DNA of 64,000 nt from JAVVRP01 sp036654655 (GTDB taxonomy: Bacteria; Bacillota; Clostridia; Christensenellales; UBA1242): contig JAVVRP010000002.1 of the NCBI GenBank assembly GCA_036654655.1, positions 1 through 64,000 of the forward strand, written 5' to 3'. A program made the translations under genes and the position numbers. Positions within the stretch are counted from its first letter, which is position 1. Each line of letters opens with the position of its first letter. The notes beneath the pieces were generated by a model. That model made no database searches. It saw nothing but the letters and a program-made list of their open reading frames with translations, and was not told the DNA's origin. Below, piece after piece: positions 33,518-42,712 of this stretch.

Positions 33518-36500
33518 TTGTACAACTCAATTTTAAACTCGCAAAAAATAATACAAGTTAAAAGCATGCTTAACAGCGGACAAAATGTGCAAATTTTTGG
33601 CTTTCAAAAGGGCGAAATTTCACTGTTTTCTTTAAGTTGTTTGCCCGCAGTTTTGGTTGTGTGTGATTTTTCCACAGCAGAAATTTTGGAAACAGCACTA
33701 AAAAGTGTTGGAAAGCAAGTAATGTGCATTTCTGCAATTGAAGAAACCATTTTTGCGCCAATAAAAGATAACACTCAATTTTATAAAATGCTAGAAGGCA
33801 TAACAAAATTTAACAACGGGCAACTGGATGCTATAATAATTCTTGCACAAACATTGCTTCAAAAAATGCCCAGTAAACAAATTTTGCAAGAACACACAAT
33901 CAGTGTTAAGGTTGGAGAAAATTACAATTTTAACACTTTTAAATCTTGTTTTGTTCATAATGGATACAGACGCACAGAAGTTTGTGAAAACATGGGAGAG
34001 TTTGCAGTTTTTGGTGACACAGTTAATGTTTTTCCACCAAATTACAACTCAATTATTCAAATTTCATTTTTTGGCAACAAAATTGAAAGCATCAGTTTGA
34101 TTGGAGAAAATCATGAAAAATTAGAAAATGTTGTAATTTCTCCTGCCACAATAGTTTTTTATGACCAAGTAGATTGTCAGCAAATTGCAAACACAATAAG
34201 CATGGATGCAGAAGAGTTAAAACTATCTGGACAAAGTTTGCTTCGTCAGCAAAGTATTTTGGGCGATGTTAAAAACAGGCTTATTCAGCAAGATAACTCA
34301 CTTTCAATGATCTATATTTTGCCGTTTTTAAATTACAAAAATAACATATTAGGGCTTTTAAATCACGGAACTTTAATGATAGTAGAATCAAAAAAAGTTT
34401 ATGACCATATTTTAAATTTAGAGCAAAGTTGGCTTCAATCAATAACTGCATTTGTTCAATCTGGAAATATTCTGCCAAAACATCAAAATTTATTTTACAA
34501 GCCAGACAGTGTTATAATGCCATGGAAAAATTCACACATAGAATTTTTAAGTGTTCAAACAAATGTTTTTGGCACGGCAGTAAAAACAGTTTTTCAAATC
34601 ATTGGACAACGCAAATATACTTTTGATTTTTTGGCACTTGAAAAAGATTTAAACTTATATTGTAAAAATTTAACAGTTGTTTTGTGTTGTGGAAATTTGG
34701 AAAATATTGAACATATGAGCAAATTTTTAACAGAAAAAAACATATCTTTCAAACTTAATAACGGAATCAATCAAAATGAAGCGGGAATTTTTTTAAGTGA
34801 ATCAGGCTTTACACTTTCTGCAAGTTTTTTAAATTGCAATTTTGTTGTAATAGGCATGACAGACCTCTACAAATGTTCTGCTCAAAAATCTTTAAACAAA
34901 AAAACAGTGTTTTTCACTCCAAAAGTGGGTGATTATGTTGTTCATCAGTTGCACGGAATAGGCATTTGCAAAGATTTAAAAAGAATGGAAACTTCTGGTG
35001 GGGAAAAAGATTTTTTTGTAATTGAATATTTCGGTGGAGATTTGCTTTTTTTGCCAAGTGAACAGGCAGATAAATTAACAAGTTATTCAGCAGGAGAATC
35101 TCATCCCAAACTTTCAAAAATTGGTGGAACAGAATTTTCAAAAGTTAAACAAAAAGTAAAAGAAAGCCTAAAAAAACTAGCAATAGATTTAATTGCTTTG
35201 TACAAAACAAGAGAAATGCTTGTTGGGCATAAGTTTGTTTTTGATTCCATGCAAATGCAAGAATTTGAAAGTGCATTTGAATTTACAGAAACTCCCGATC
35301 AACTTTTAGCCATTGCAGAAATAAAAAAAGATATGCAAAGCAAAAAAATTATGGATCGTTTAATATGTGGTGATGTGGGATATGGCAAAACTGAGGTTGC
35401 ATTCAGGGCAATTTATATGGCAATTTTGGACGGAAAGCAGGCGTGCTTACTTTGTCCAACAAGTGTGCTATCTCAACAACATTATTTTGCCGCAAAAAAA
35501 AGATTTAAAGATTTTGGCATAGAGATCGGAGTGATAAATAGATTAAGAAAAAAAATAGAGATAGAGCAAACATTAAAAAAACTTGCAGATGGAAAATTAG
35601 ATTTAATTATTGGCACTCATAGGCTACTTTCCAAAGATGTAATTTTTAAAAATTTGGGTTTGCTTGTTTTGGATGAAGAACAAAGATTTGGAGTTGGTGA
35701 TAAAGAAAAAATAAAAAACATAAAAAAAGATATTGATGTTTTAACATTGTCCGCAACTCCTATTCCAAGAACTCTTCATATGGCACTTTCCAATATAAGA
35801 CAAATTTCCGTTATAGAAACTCCTCCCGTTCAAAGATTGCCTGTTCAAACAGTTGTAACAGAATATTCTCAAAGTTTGCTTAAAAGTGTTGTGGAAAGAG
35901 AGTTGGATCGCGCGGGACAAGTGTTTTTAATTTATAACAGAGTTGACACAATTAATAAATTTGCAACTGATGTTCAGGAAATGTTTGCAAACGTAAAAAT
36001 TTGTGTTGTTCATGGCCAAATGAGCGAAACAGAACTGGATGACAAAATTTCAAACATTTATAGCGGAAAATTTCAAATAATAATTGCAACAACAATTTTA
36101 GAAAATGGAATAGATTTGCCACTTGCAAACACGCTTTTTGTTGTGGACGCAGATAAGTTTGGCCTTTCAACATTGTATCAACTAAAAGGCAGAATAGGAA
36201 GAAGCAACAGGCTTGCATATGCGTTTTTCACTTACAATGCAAACAAAGTGCTAACGCAAAATGCTTACGAAAGATTAAGTGCAATAAGCGAGTTTTCTAG
36301 TTTAGGAAGTGGATTTAAAATTGCAATGCGTGACTTAGAAATTAGAGGTGCCGGAAATGTGCTTGGCAAAGAACAGCACGGGCATATGGAAAAAGTAGGT
36401 TACAGTTTATATAATAAACTTTTAACAGAAGCAATTTGTGAAATAAAAGGCGGTAAAAACAAAGAAATAAAACCAGTTAAAATTGATGTTGCTTTGCCCG

Positions 36501-36910
36501 CATTTATTCCAGATTTTTATATAACCAATCAAGATGAAAAAATAAAGGCATACGGAGAAATAAGTGTTTTAGAAAATTTGGAACAAAAAGATTTTCTGGA
36601 AAAGAGTTTAACAAAAAAATATGGAATTTTGCCTGAAAATGCAAGATGGTTATTACAAATTGGGCTTGTTAAAACGCTTTCGGAAAATGTTGGAGTTTTA
36701 AAAGTAGTTATTAACAAAAGTGAATGTTTAATTGTATTTGAGAGCGCAGAAAAAATTATTACTCCAAAGGTTGCAGAAAATATTTCATTACAAAAAAACT
36801 GTGTTTTAAAATTAGATAAATTGCCTATAATAATGTTTATTGAGCCATTAAAAAGCGTAAGTGAAAAATTGCAAATAGTAGAAAAGTTTTTGCAAAATCT
36901 TCAAGCGTAA
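33518..36910 (+). CDS. mfd: Transcription-repair coupling factor Mfd
   Basis: Mfd removes RNA polymerase stalled at lesions and recruits UvrA. About 1130 residues: UvrB-like N-terminal domains, RNA polymerase interaction domain (VGDYVVHQLHGIGICKDL near 470), SF2 translocase with Walker A GDVGYGKTEVA near 620, DEEQ box LVLDEEQRFGV near 720 and TLSATPIPRTL, and a C-terminal D7 domain (about 1000-1130). The TTG at 33518 is preferred: GGAG lies 6 nt upstream, whereas the GTG at 33506 contains that SD. Follows pth by about 22 nt. Confidence 0.96.
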   Translation: MYNSILNSQKIIQVKSMLNSGQNVQIFGFQKGEISLFSLSCLPAVLVVCDFSTAEILETALKSVGKQVMCISAIEETIFAPIKDNTQFYKMLEGITKFNNGQLDAIIILAQTLLQKMPSKQILQEHTISVKVGENYNFNTFKSCFVHNGYRRTEVCENMGEFAVFGDTVNVFPPNYNSIIQISFFGNKIESISLIGENHEKLENVVISPATIVFYDQVDCQQIANTISMDAEELKLSGQSLLRQQSILGDVKNRLIQQDNSLSMIYILPFLNYKNNILGLLNHGTLMIVESKKVYDHILNLEQSWLQSITAFVQSGNILPKHQNLFYKPDSVIMPWKNSHIEFLSVQTNVFGTAVKTVFQIIGQRKYTFDFLALEKDLNLYCKNLTVVLCCGNLENIEHMSKFLTEKNISFKLNNGINQNEAGIFLSESGFTLSASFLNCNFVVIGMTDLYKCSAQKSLNKKTVFFTPKVGDYVVHQLHGIGICKDLKRMETSGGEKDFFVIEYFGGDLLFLPSEQADKLTSYSAGESHPKLSKIGGTEFSKVKQKVKESLKKLAIDLIALYKTREMLVGHKFVFDSMQMQEFESAFEFTETPDQLLAIAEIKKDMQSKKIMDRLICGDVGYGKTEVAFRAIYMAILDGKQACLLCPTSVLSQQHYFAAKKRFKDFGIEIGVINRLRKKIEIEQTLKKLADGKLDLIIGTHRLLSKDVIFKNLGLLVLDEEQRFGVGDKEKIKNIKKDIDVLTLSATPIPRTLHMALSNIRQISVIETPPVQRLPVQTVVTEYSQSLLKSVVERELDRAGQVFLIYNRVDTINKFATDVQEMFANVKICVVHGQMSETELDDKISNIYSGKFQIIIATTILENGIDLPLANTLFVVDADKFGLSTLYQLKGRIGRSNRLAYAFFTYNANKVLTQNAYERLSAISEFSSLGSGFKIAMRDLEIRGAGNVLGKEQHGHMEKVGYSLYNKLLTEAICEIKGGKNKEIKPVKIDVALPAFIPDFYITNQDEKIKAYGEISVLENLEQKDFLEKSLTKKYGILPENARWLLQIGLVKTLSENVGVLKVVINKSECLIVFESAEKIITPKVAENISLQKNCVLKLDKLPIIMFIEPLKSVSEKLQIVEKFLQNLQA

Positions 36911-36956
36911 TAATTTTGCCCAAAAATGAAATTTAAAAGATTTTGATTTAAAACAC

Positions 36957-36985
36957 TTGCAATTTTAAGTGATTTTGTGTATTAT
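36957..36985 (+). promoter_or_regulatory. Promoter of the PrsA-like lipoprotein
   Basis: TTGCAA (36957-36962), 17-nt spacer, TATTAT (36980-36985), leader about 75 nt. Confidence 0.6.
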
Positions 36986-37066
36986 TGTTTAGCATAGTAA
37001 GCAAGTTTTAAAAAAAACACTTGCAAAGCAAAAAAATACGTTATATTTAAAAAAATGGAGAACGTT

Positions 37067-38701
37067 GTGAAAAAAATATTTTCAAGATTATTAATTGTTG
37101 TAATGCTTTCTGTAAGCATGCTTTTTGCTGGTTGCAATCTTGTTGAAATCAACATGGAAAAGTATATGAATGAGCCAGTTGCCACGTTAAAATATGAAAA
37201 CGGACAAACAGAAAAAATTTCCAGAAAAGATTATTTTATGGCATGGAATTCTTATGGTCAAAACCTTATGACTGAACAAAAAATGGAAAAAACAAAGGCT
37301 CAGGAAGAAACTGTTAAAGCACTTATTAACAGAAGAGTTATGCTTGTTGACGCAAAAAGTAAAGTTAATTTGACAAATGCCGATAATCGTGAACTTTGGA
37401 ACACCACTTTAATTGCTTTAAAAGACAACCTTGCAGATTTTGAAAAAGAAGTTAGAGCAAAACATAACACTCAACCATATGAAAGCGAAGAAGATAAAAA
37501 AGATGAAGTACTAAAACGTGAAAAATTTAAGCCCGTTGCAACAGTAAGCGTTTTAAATGGCGAATATGTAATTAAAATTACAAATTCTCAATCCTCAGAA
37601 GACAATTCACAATTCACAAAAACATGTTCAGATATTCAAATTTTGCTTTTTGAAGAAACAGTTCAAAGCCAAAACTTAATTAAAGCAGAGGCAATGGTAA
37701 AATACATAAAAATTCTTAAAGCCAATGAACAAAAACTTAATCTTTCAACAATAAATGCAGAAATATTTTTGCGTGAAGTGGAAAGAATTTATAACAATTC
37801 AAAAGAAAATATGTACATAACAAAACTTCAAAATCTTAACAAATATGGAAATCAAGAAGGCCCAAATGGAGAGCGAATTTCCACAATCACCGTTAAAGAT
37901 GTTTTGCAAAAATATTCATCTTTACTTGCTACAAGCAAAACAAAAAGCCTTGCAAACACGCAAATATACATTGACTCAATGACAAAATCTTATGACACAA
38001 CAACATATGCTTTGGATGACGAGTATTTTTTTGTCGCGCACATTCTTGCAAAATATTCGGATGAAACAAAGGCCCAAATTGCCGAAATTTCCCAAAAGCA
38101 AAAAAATGGTGAACTTACATTTCTTCAAGCACAAAATCAAAAAAATAACATAATTAACAATGCAGAAGTTATTATAAGAGATGAAAATGGAGTTGTAACA
38201 AAAAACACAATAACCATTGCCCAACTTATGAAATCTTTGCAAGCGGACCTAGATAATTCAACAAATAAAAATGAAACATTTGTAAAAAATATGTTTTGCC
38301 ATTCACAAGACGATGCAACGCTTACATCAATGTATCCATATGTAATAGGAACAAAAAACAGCCAGATGGTAGAATCTTTTAACGAGTCAGCCAGAAAATT
38401 ACACAAAGATGGAGTGCTTGGAGCACTTTCACAACCAACAGAATCAGATTATGGAGTGCATATTTTATTTTATATGGGCGGGGTTAAAAACTTGTTTACA
38501 CTTCCATATGGCAAAGATTTAAACTTGGCCGAAAGTGATATTACAAAACTTGTTAACACTCCACTTTCTGCGTTTACAAATAAAACAGTTTTTGATTTTG
38601 TTTATGAGCAACTTGCAAAAGATAATTATTCATCATTTGAAACTGCCGAAATTTTAATTTTGAAAGAAAAATTGGTTATAACAAAATATGCAGTTGAATA
38701 A
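37067..38701 (+). CDS. PrsA/SurA-like foldase lipoprotein
   Basis: 544 residues from the GTG at 37067 (SD GGAG, 6 nt upstream; the ATG at 37055 holds that SD). Signal peptide with lipobox LFAGC, lipidated C23. A SurA-N-like helical segment (RKDYFMAWNSYGQNL, KALINRRVMLVDAK) and a parvulin-like region (about 320-480) with YFFVAHILAKYSDET and SDYGVHILFYMGGV at either end are visible, interrupted by a long helical insertion. PrsA-type proteins help exported proteins fold outside the membrane, fitting the many secreted proteins nearby. Whether rotamase activity is retained is unclear. mfd followed by such a gene is common in clostridia. Confidence 0.82.
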   Translation: MKKIFSRLLIVVMLSVSMLFAGCNLVEINMEKYMNEPVATLKYENGQTEKISRKDYFMAWNSYGQNLMTEQKMEKTKAQEETVKALINRRVMLVDAKSKVNLTNADNRELWNTTLIALKDNLADFEKEVRAKHNTQPYESEEDKKDEVLKREKFKPVATVSVLNGEYVIKITNSQSSEDNSQFTKTCSDIQILLFEETVQSQNLIKAEAMVKYIKILKANEQKLNLSTINAEIFLREVERIYNNSKENMYITKLQNLNKYGNQEGPNGERISTITVKDVLQKYSSLLATSKTKSLANTQIYIDSMTKSYDTTTYALDDEYFFVAHILAKYSDETKAQIAEISQKQKNGELTFLQAQNQKNNIINNAEVIIRDENGVVTKNTITIAQLMKSLQADLDNSTNKNETFVKNMFCHSQDDATLTSMYPYVIGTKNSQMVESFNESARKLHKDGVLGALSQPTESDYGVHILFYMGGVKNLFTLPYGKDLNLAESDITKLVNTPLSAFTNKTVFDFVYEQLAKDNYSSFETAEILILKEKLVITKYAVE

Positions 38702-38717
38702 AATAAAAAATAGACAG

Positions 38718-38748
38718 AAATGAGCAATAAATTAATTGCTCATTTTTT
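38718..38748 (+). terminator. Terminator after the PrsA-like gene
   Basis: AAATGAGCAAT pairs with ATTGCTCATTT around a 6-nt loop, followed by T residues. Confidence 0.85.
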
Positions 38749-38767
38749 AGTTTAATTTTTTTGATAT

Positions 38768-38796
38768 TTGACATTAATAATTTAACATGATATTAT
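38768..38796 (+). promoter_or_regulatory. Strong promoter giving a leaderless GTG start
   Basis: TTGACA (38768-38773), 17-nt spacer, TATTAT (38791-38796). The GTG at 38804 begins 7 nt after the -10 box and there is no ribosome binding site. Confidence 0.7.
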
Positions 38797-38803
38797 TAAA
38801 GTG

Positions 38804-40096
38804 GTGAAAAAAAATATAAAAAACATTGAATTAGAAAACAAAAACAGCAGTGAGGCTGTTCAAATTTTACCCGAGTCAACTTTTACACAAGAGCAAGTTG
38901 AAGATCAACTTCAAGCAAGCGAAGAAAAAATTACAAAACAAAAAAGTAAACGTAAAAAAATTTTAAATTTGGTTATGTTGGTTTTAAATTTTGTTGTTGT
39001 TGCGGGCATATTATGTTTTCAACTTTTGGGTGGAGATGTAATTTCTTTTGGTTCAATGCTAGACACACACTTTAATGTATGGTTTTTAATTGTTTGCTTG
39101 CTTTTACACGCTATCACAATTATTATTGAGTCCTTGCAATTGTTAATGCTTATAAAGTTTTCCACAAAGCGTGCAAGACCGTTTTTATCACTTAAAGCGC
39201 AAGTTGTTGGCAGATATTATGATGCTGTTACTCCGTTGTCGTCTGGGGGGCAACCGTTTCAAATTATGTACATGACAAATCGCGGAATCCCTGCATCATC
39301 CGCAGTTTCTGTAACAATGGGTAAATATGTTTATGGGCAACTTGCATGGGTTATAATAGGCATTATTGCGGTTATTTATGGCTTTCAAAAAAATATATTA
39401 ACAGATTTTGCTGCCATAGGAACATTTTGTATTCTTGGATTTATTGCATGCTTTGCTGTTATGACTGCCGTTATTGTACTTTCTGTAAGCAAAAAAATTG
39501 GAAAAAGATTGGCTGTTGCACTTTTAAAATTTTTGGAAAAAATTAAAATTGTAAAAAATTATGAAAAACAGTACACCCGAGTTATGAAAACAGTATCAGA
39601 TTATCAGTCAATAATGACGCAATTTGCATCAAGTTTTTGGCAATTTATAAAAAATTTATCATTAGCACTTGTAAGAAATATTATATTTTACTCAATTCCA
39701 TATTTTATATATTGCACAATAGTTGGATGGGATCCAAGCGTATGGTTTCAAATGGCAATAATTTCAATTATTGTAGACCTTGCTTCAACAATAATGCCTC
39801 TTCCAGGCGGAACGGGCGTAAATGAACTTTCCTTCACAGCAATTTTTGCATCGTTTTTTGGCAAATCCGTGTTTTGGGCAATGTTAATATGGAGATTTTT
39901 ATCTTTTTATTTGTTTATTGTTGAAGGCATAGTTTTTATAACATATGATTATTTTATTGGCAATAAAAAATGGAAATGGACAAATAAAAAATGGGCATTA
40001 GAAAAAGAAAGTGCCCAATTTAAAGAAGAACAAATTAAAAACTATAAAAAAAATAAAAACAAACAAACCAAGGATAAAATGTCTATTAAAATTTAA
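38804..40096 (+). CDS. Flippase-like membrane protein (UPF0104/LPG synthase TM family)
   Basis: 430 residues. A 50-residue charged cytoplasmic N-terminus is followed by about eight membrane helices. Family motifs: KAQVVGRYYDAVTPLSSGGQ and LPGGTGVNELSF. This fold (YbhN, and the flippase half of MprF) moves or handles lipids such as lysyl-phosphatidylglycerol; there is no synthase domain here, so the lipid is unknown. GTG codons lie at 38801 and 38804. The latter is preferred because it coincides with the predicted transcript start. The Lys-rich C-terminal tail is cytoplasmic. Confidence 0.87.
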   Translation: MKKNIKNIELENKNSSEAVQILPESTFTQEQVEDQLQASEEKITKQKSKRKKILNLVMLVLNFVVVAGILCFQLLGGDVISFGSMLDTHFNVWFLIVCLLLHAITIIIESLQLLMLIKFSTKRARPFLSLKAQVVGRYYDAVTPLSSGGQPFQIMYMTNRGIPASSAVSVTMGKYVYGQLAWVIIGIIAVIYGFQKNILTDFAAIGTFCILGFIACFAVMTAVIVLSVSKKIGKRLAVALLKFLEKIKIVKNYEKQYTRVMKTVSDYQSIMTQFASSFWQFIKNLSLALVRNIIFYSIPYFIYCTIVGWDPSVWFQMAIISIIVDLASTIMPLPGGTGVNELSFTAIFASFFGKSVFWAMLIWRFLSFYLFIVEGIVFITYDYFIGNKKWKWTNKKWALEKESAQFKEEQIKNYKKNKNKQTKDKMSIKI

Positions 40097-40108
40097 TACA
40101 TTTTTTAT

Positions 40109-40138
40109 TTGAATATTTTTTTATAAATAAACCAAAAT
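40109..40138 (+). promoter_or_regulatory. Weak promoter candidate before the 40146 gene, possibly leaderless
   Basis: TTGAAT (40109-40114), 18-nt spacer, CAAAAT (40133-40138), 7 nt before the ATG; no SD. Confidence 0.3.
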
Positions 40139-40145
40139 AAAACTG

Positions 40146-40703
40146 ATGCAAAAAAATGAGAGTAAAACTTATCAATTTGTAATTTTTTTTCTTTCAGTAT
40201 TATTACTGGTTGTAATTTTTGTTTCCCCAAAACCAAGTGTAGCACCAAAGCCAAGCATAACTATTGGAAATTCAATTCAAATAAAACTAATTCAAAACGG
40301 TGCTTCAAGCGTTGCAATAACTTTTGACGGATCTTCTGTTGGCGGTGATGCGTGGAATCAAAGCATAACAACAATGTTGCCACAAGAGTCCGCAAGTGTG
40401 CTTCTTAAAGTTGGATTATACATTGCAAACAATAACGGGGATAAAATACCAATTAATGTAGATATATTGCCAAATTGGACAAAAAGCGGTGATTTTTTAT
40501 ACTATAATTCACAAATTGTGGGAGGTCAAATTTTAAATGTGTGCAAAAAACTTATAATTCCAAGCCCAAGCAGTATGCTGTTGTTTGATGATTTAACATA
40601 TAATATTTTGGTTAATGCAGAAACAATTTTAGTTTCGGATTTTAACAATGGCTATAAATGGCTAAATACTCCACAAGAGTGGGTTGATGCATTGAACTTA
40701 TAA
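40146..40703 (+). CDS. SipW-substrate-like exported protein
   Basis: 185 residues. N-terminal hydrophobic segment at about 11-28 (FVIFFLSVLLLVVIF), then KPSITIGNSIQIKLIQNGAS. The WTKSGDFLYYNSQIVGGQIL stretch resembles the W-x(n)-YYY-x-x-L-x-P-G-x-x-T pattern of SipW-dependent exported proteins in clostridia. There is no alanine-type cleavage site as clear as in the other TasA-like proteins, so it may stay anchored. Its start lacks an SD. A cloverleaf element lies 58 nt after its stop codon. Confidence 0.6.
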   Translation: MQKNESKTYQFVIFFLSVLLLVVIFVSPKPSVAPKPSITIGNSIQIKLIQNGASSVAITFDGSSVGGDAWNQSITTMLPQESASVLLKVGLYIANNNGDKIPINVDILPNWTKSGDFLYYNSQIVGGQILNVCKKLIIPSPSSMLLFDDLTYNILVNAETILVSDFNNGYKWLNTPQEWVDALNL

Positions 40704-40761
40704 ATATAATAAACTAAAAGTGTGGTAAATGTTTTTTTTAAAATGTAAGTTTAAACGAAGC

Positions 40762-40860
40762 GGGGCGGAAAATGACTGGCAAATTTGTTTGCCAGTCATG
40801 CGTGCACGCAAAGCGTGCACGCAGTGTTGTAAACTGCGTTTACAACACATTTCCCGCCCC
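40762..40860. repeat. Cloverleaf element 2: outer stem enclosing three perfect hairpins
   Basis: Outer arms 40762-40772 (GGGGCGGAAAA) and 40850-40860 (TTTCCCGCCCC) pair with one A-C mismatch. Inside are TGACTGGCAAA/TTTGCCAGTCA (40773-40798), TGCGTGCACGC/GCGTGCACGCA (40799-40823, loop AAA) and GTGTTGTAAAC/GTTTACAACAC (40824-40848, loop TGC). All three hairpins are perfect and abut. Compared with element 1, the arm sequences differ but the changes are matched in both arms. Located between the genes at 40146 and 40948. Confidence 0.9.
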
Positions 40861-40947
40861 ATGTAATAAAAATAGTTTTTACAAAGGTTCAATAAATCAC
40901 TTGCTATTTTGTGGCAGTATGCTTTAAAATGAATAAAGGAGGCGAAG

Positions 40948-41382
40948 ATGGCAGAAAACAAAACACAAAACAATTCTATAAATGTGCAACCGCACAGACC
41001 CATGCCACCACCACGTCGCCCTAATTTAGTCCCACCCAGCCCGCTCCCACCAAAGCAGGCACCGCCAACTCGTCCAACACAAAATATTAATAATGTTAGG
41101 CAATCACCACGTCCAATAATAACTCCACAAGGTACAAAAACGGATTTTTTAAAAACAAACAATTTACAAAATAAAAATCAAAATTTTCAAAATAGAACTC
41201 AGTTTAATAATGCTCAGCAAAAAACTGGCAAAATAAAAGATATTGATTTTAACAAAAAAAAGAAATCTATGATAGCCTTGTCTTCTATTTTAATTGGTGT
41301 GTTAATTATTGTTGCAACAATAATTGTAATATACGCGCTTTCAAATCCGGGCGCAACAAAAATTGTTGATGTTGTTAATTAA
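40948..41382 (+). CDS. Proline-rich tail-anchored protein
   Basis: 144 residues. N-terminal 60 residues are Pro-rich (PHRPMPPPRRPN, PPSPLPPKQAPP), the middle is Asn/Gln-rich, and one membrane helix at about 113-132 (IALSSILIGVLIIVATIIVI) is followed by a 12-residue tail. Good SD (AAAGGAGGCGAAG). The topology suggests a cytoplasmic disordered domain with a C-terminal anchor, though the opposite orientation cannot be excluded. No family recognised. Confidence 0.7.
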   Translation: MAENKTQNNSINVQPHRPMPPPRRPNLVPPSPLPPKQAPPTRPTQNINNVRQSPRPIITPQGTKTDFLKTNNLQNKNQNFQNRTQFNNAQQKTGKIKDIDFNKKKKSMIALSSILIGVLIIVATIIVIYALSNPGATKIVDVVN

Positions 41383-41486
41383 ATTATAACTTAATATTAA
41401 AAAAATATTTAAAAATAATACAATATAAAACAAAATAACAAAAAAAGAACTTATGTGCAAATTAAAAAATGTGATATTTTAATATT

Positions 41487-42632
41487 GTGGATATAAACAG
41501 TTGTTTTTGCAAAAGAATAATTTTTAAAAAAAACGCGATTGAAGAACTATACAATTATTTGCGTTTTATTTTTCCGGCACAAAGAGTTTTGTTGCTTTCT
41601 ACTCCATTGCCAATGGAAAAGTTTGGAGAACAAATAATAAACACAATAAAAAAAAGCAAAAATAATTTTAATATATGCACATTAAAAAGCACAACAGATA
41701 AAAACAATATTCAAAAACTAAAAAAAATTATAAAAGAAATTGAAATAATAGTTGCTTTTGGAAGTGGCAAACTTTGCAATATAGCAAAGCAGGTTGCAAC
41801 AGAAACAAATTGCAAACTAATTGTTATTCCCTCGCAAATCACATCAATTTTTCCGTTTGTTAATTATTATTCACCGCAAGAAGATTCCATTATTTATAAA
41901 AAAAGCATAATCCCGCAAAAAATAATTTTGGATGAAAAGATTTTATTAAGTGCCACCAAACAAAGTTTTAATGAATTAAAAATTTATGTGTCTTGTTTTG
42001 CAGAAATATTAATAGAAAATGAATTACAAAATTTTAAAGGACAAGCGCTTATTAATAATTTTGAGTTAAAAAATATTTTAACTAAAAATGCATTATTAAA
42101 TGAATGGTCGGAAGACGAAAAATTGTCGGCAATAGATTTAACAATAGAACTTTCTTATTTAATGCAAAACATATCTCCAAATAAAATTGGACTTAATAAT
42201 TTTGCAAAAATGTTGGAACAACAATTCCCCCAAAAACCATTTTATGAACTTTTGTTAATTTCTGCAAAAGTTTTATCAACTGCATTAAAAAAAGTTTTTG
42301 AACAAAATAAAATTTGCTTAATGTTTCCAAATTATGAAAACATTGCCCAACTAATTTTATCTTTAAAAATTACTCCTCAAATGCAAAAGAAAAAAATTTT
42401 TTTTGAAAATGTTTTGGATAGTTATCAATTAACATATAAAATAAATAAATTTAAACATGATTTATTTATTTTTTCTAATTTAGTAATAAATAACTTTTTA
42501 ATAAACAAAAAAAACATAACAGATATTCAAACTGACGATTGCTTAAATAATTTAAAAATATTACCATTTATTTTTGAAAACAATTTTGCAATTGACATGT
42601 TAGCAGTAAGCGGATTGTTAAATTTTAAATAA
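41487..42632 (+). CDS. Divergent Fe-ADH / glycerol-1-phosphate dehydrogenase-like protein
   Basis: 381 residues. IIVAFGSGKLCNIAKQVATE followed by CKLIVIPSQITS mirrors the NAD-binding GGG(S/T)xxDxAK-x(n)-P-x-I-x-VPT block of iron-containing alcohol dehydrogenases and sn-glycerol-1-phosphate dehydrogenases (AraM/EgsA). KIILDEKILLSA matches the following block. The usual Asp in GGGxxxD is Asn here and the metal-binding histidines are not obvious, so catalytic activity is doubtful. It starts with GTG and no SD; a TATTTT box (41475-41480) lies 6 nt upstream, another leaderless candidate. High Lys/Asn/Ile content. Confidence 0.6.
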   Translation: MDINSCFCKRIIFKKNAIEELYNYLRFIFPAQRVLLLSTPLPMEKFGEQIINTIKKSKNNFNICTLKSTTDKNNIQKLKKIIKEIEIIVAFGSGKLCNIAKQVATETNCKLIVIPSQITSIFPFVNYYSPQEDSIIYKKSIIPQKIILDEKILLSATKQSFNELKIYVSCFAEILIENELQNFKGQALINNFELKNILTKNALLNEWSEDEKLSAIDLTIELSYLMQNISPNKIGLNNFAKMLEQQFPQKPFYELLLISAKVLSTALKKVFEQNKICLMFPNYENIAQLILSLKITPQMQKKKIFFENVLDSYQLTYKINKFKHDLFIFSNLVINNFLINKKNITDIQTDDCLNNLKILPFIFENNFAIDMLAVSGLLNFK

Positions 42633-42712
42633 ATAAGATTAAATTATATTTTACGCCTTTATATGCTAAATATTTTGTTTTAAATATTAATTTAATTGTC
42701 AAAACTTTTTAT

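Noticed and set aside
40698..41162. 154-residue minus-strand ORF over the proline-rich gene and cloverleaf element 2
   Set aside because: It is antisense to a gene with a good ribosome binding site and reads through the hairpins; its Gly-rich stretch is the complement of the proline codons.
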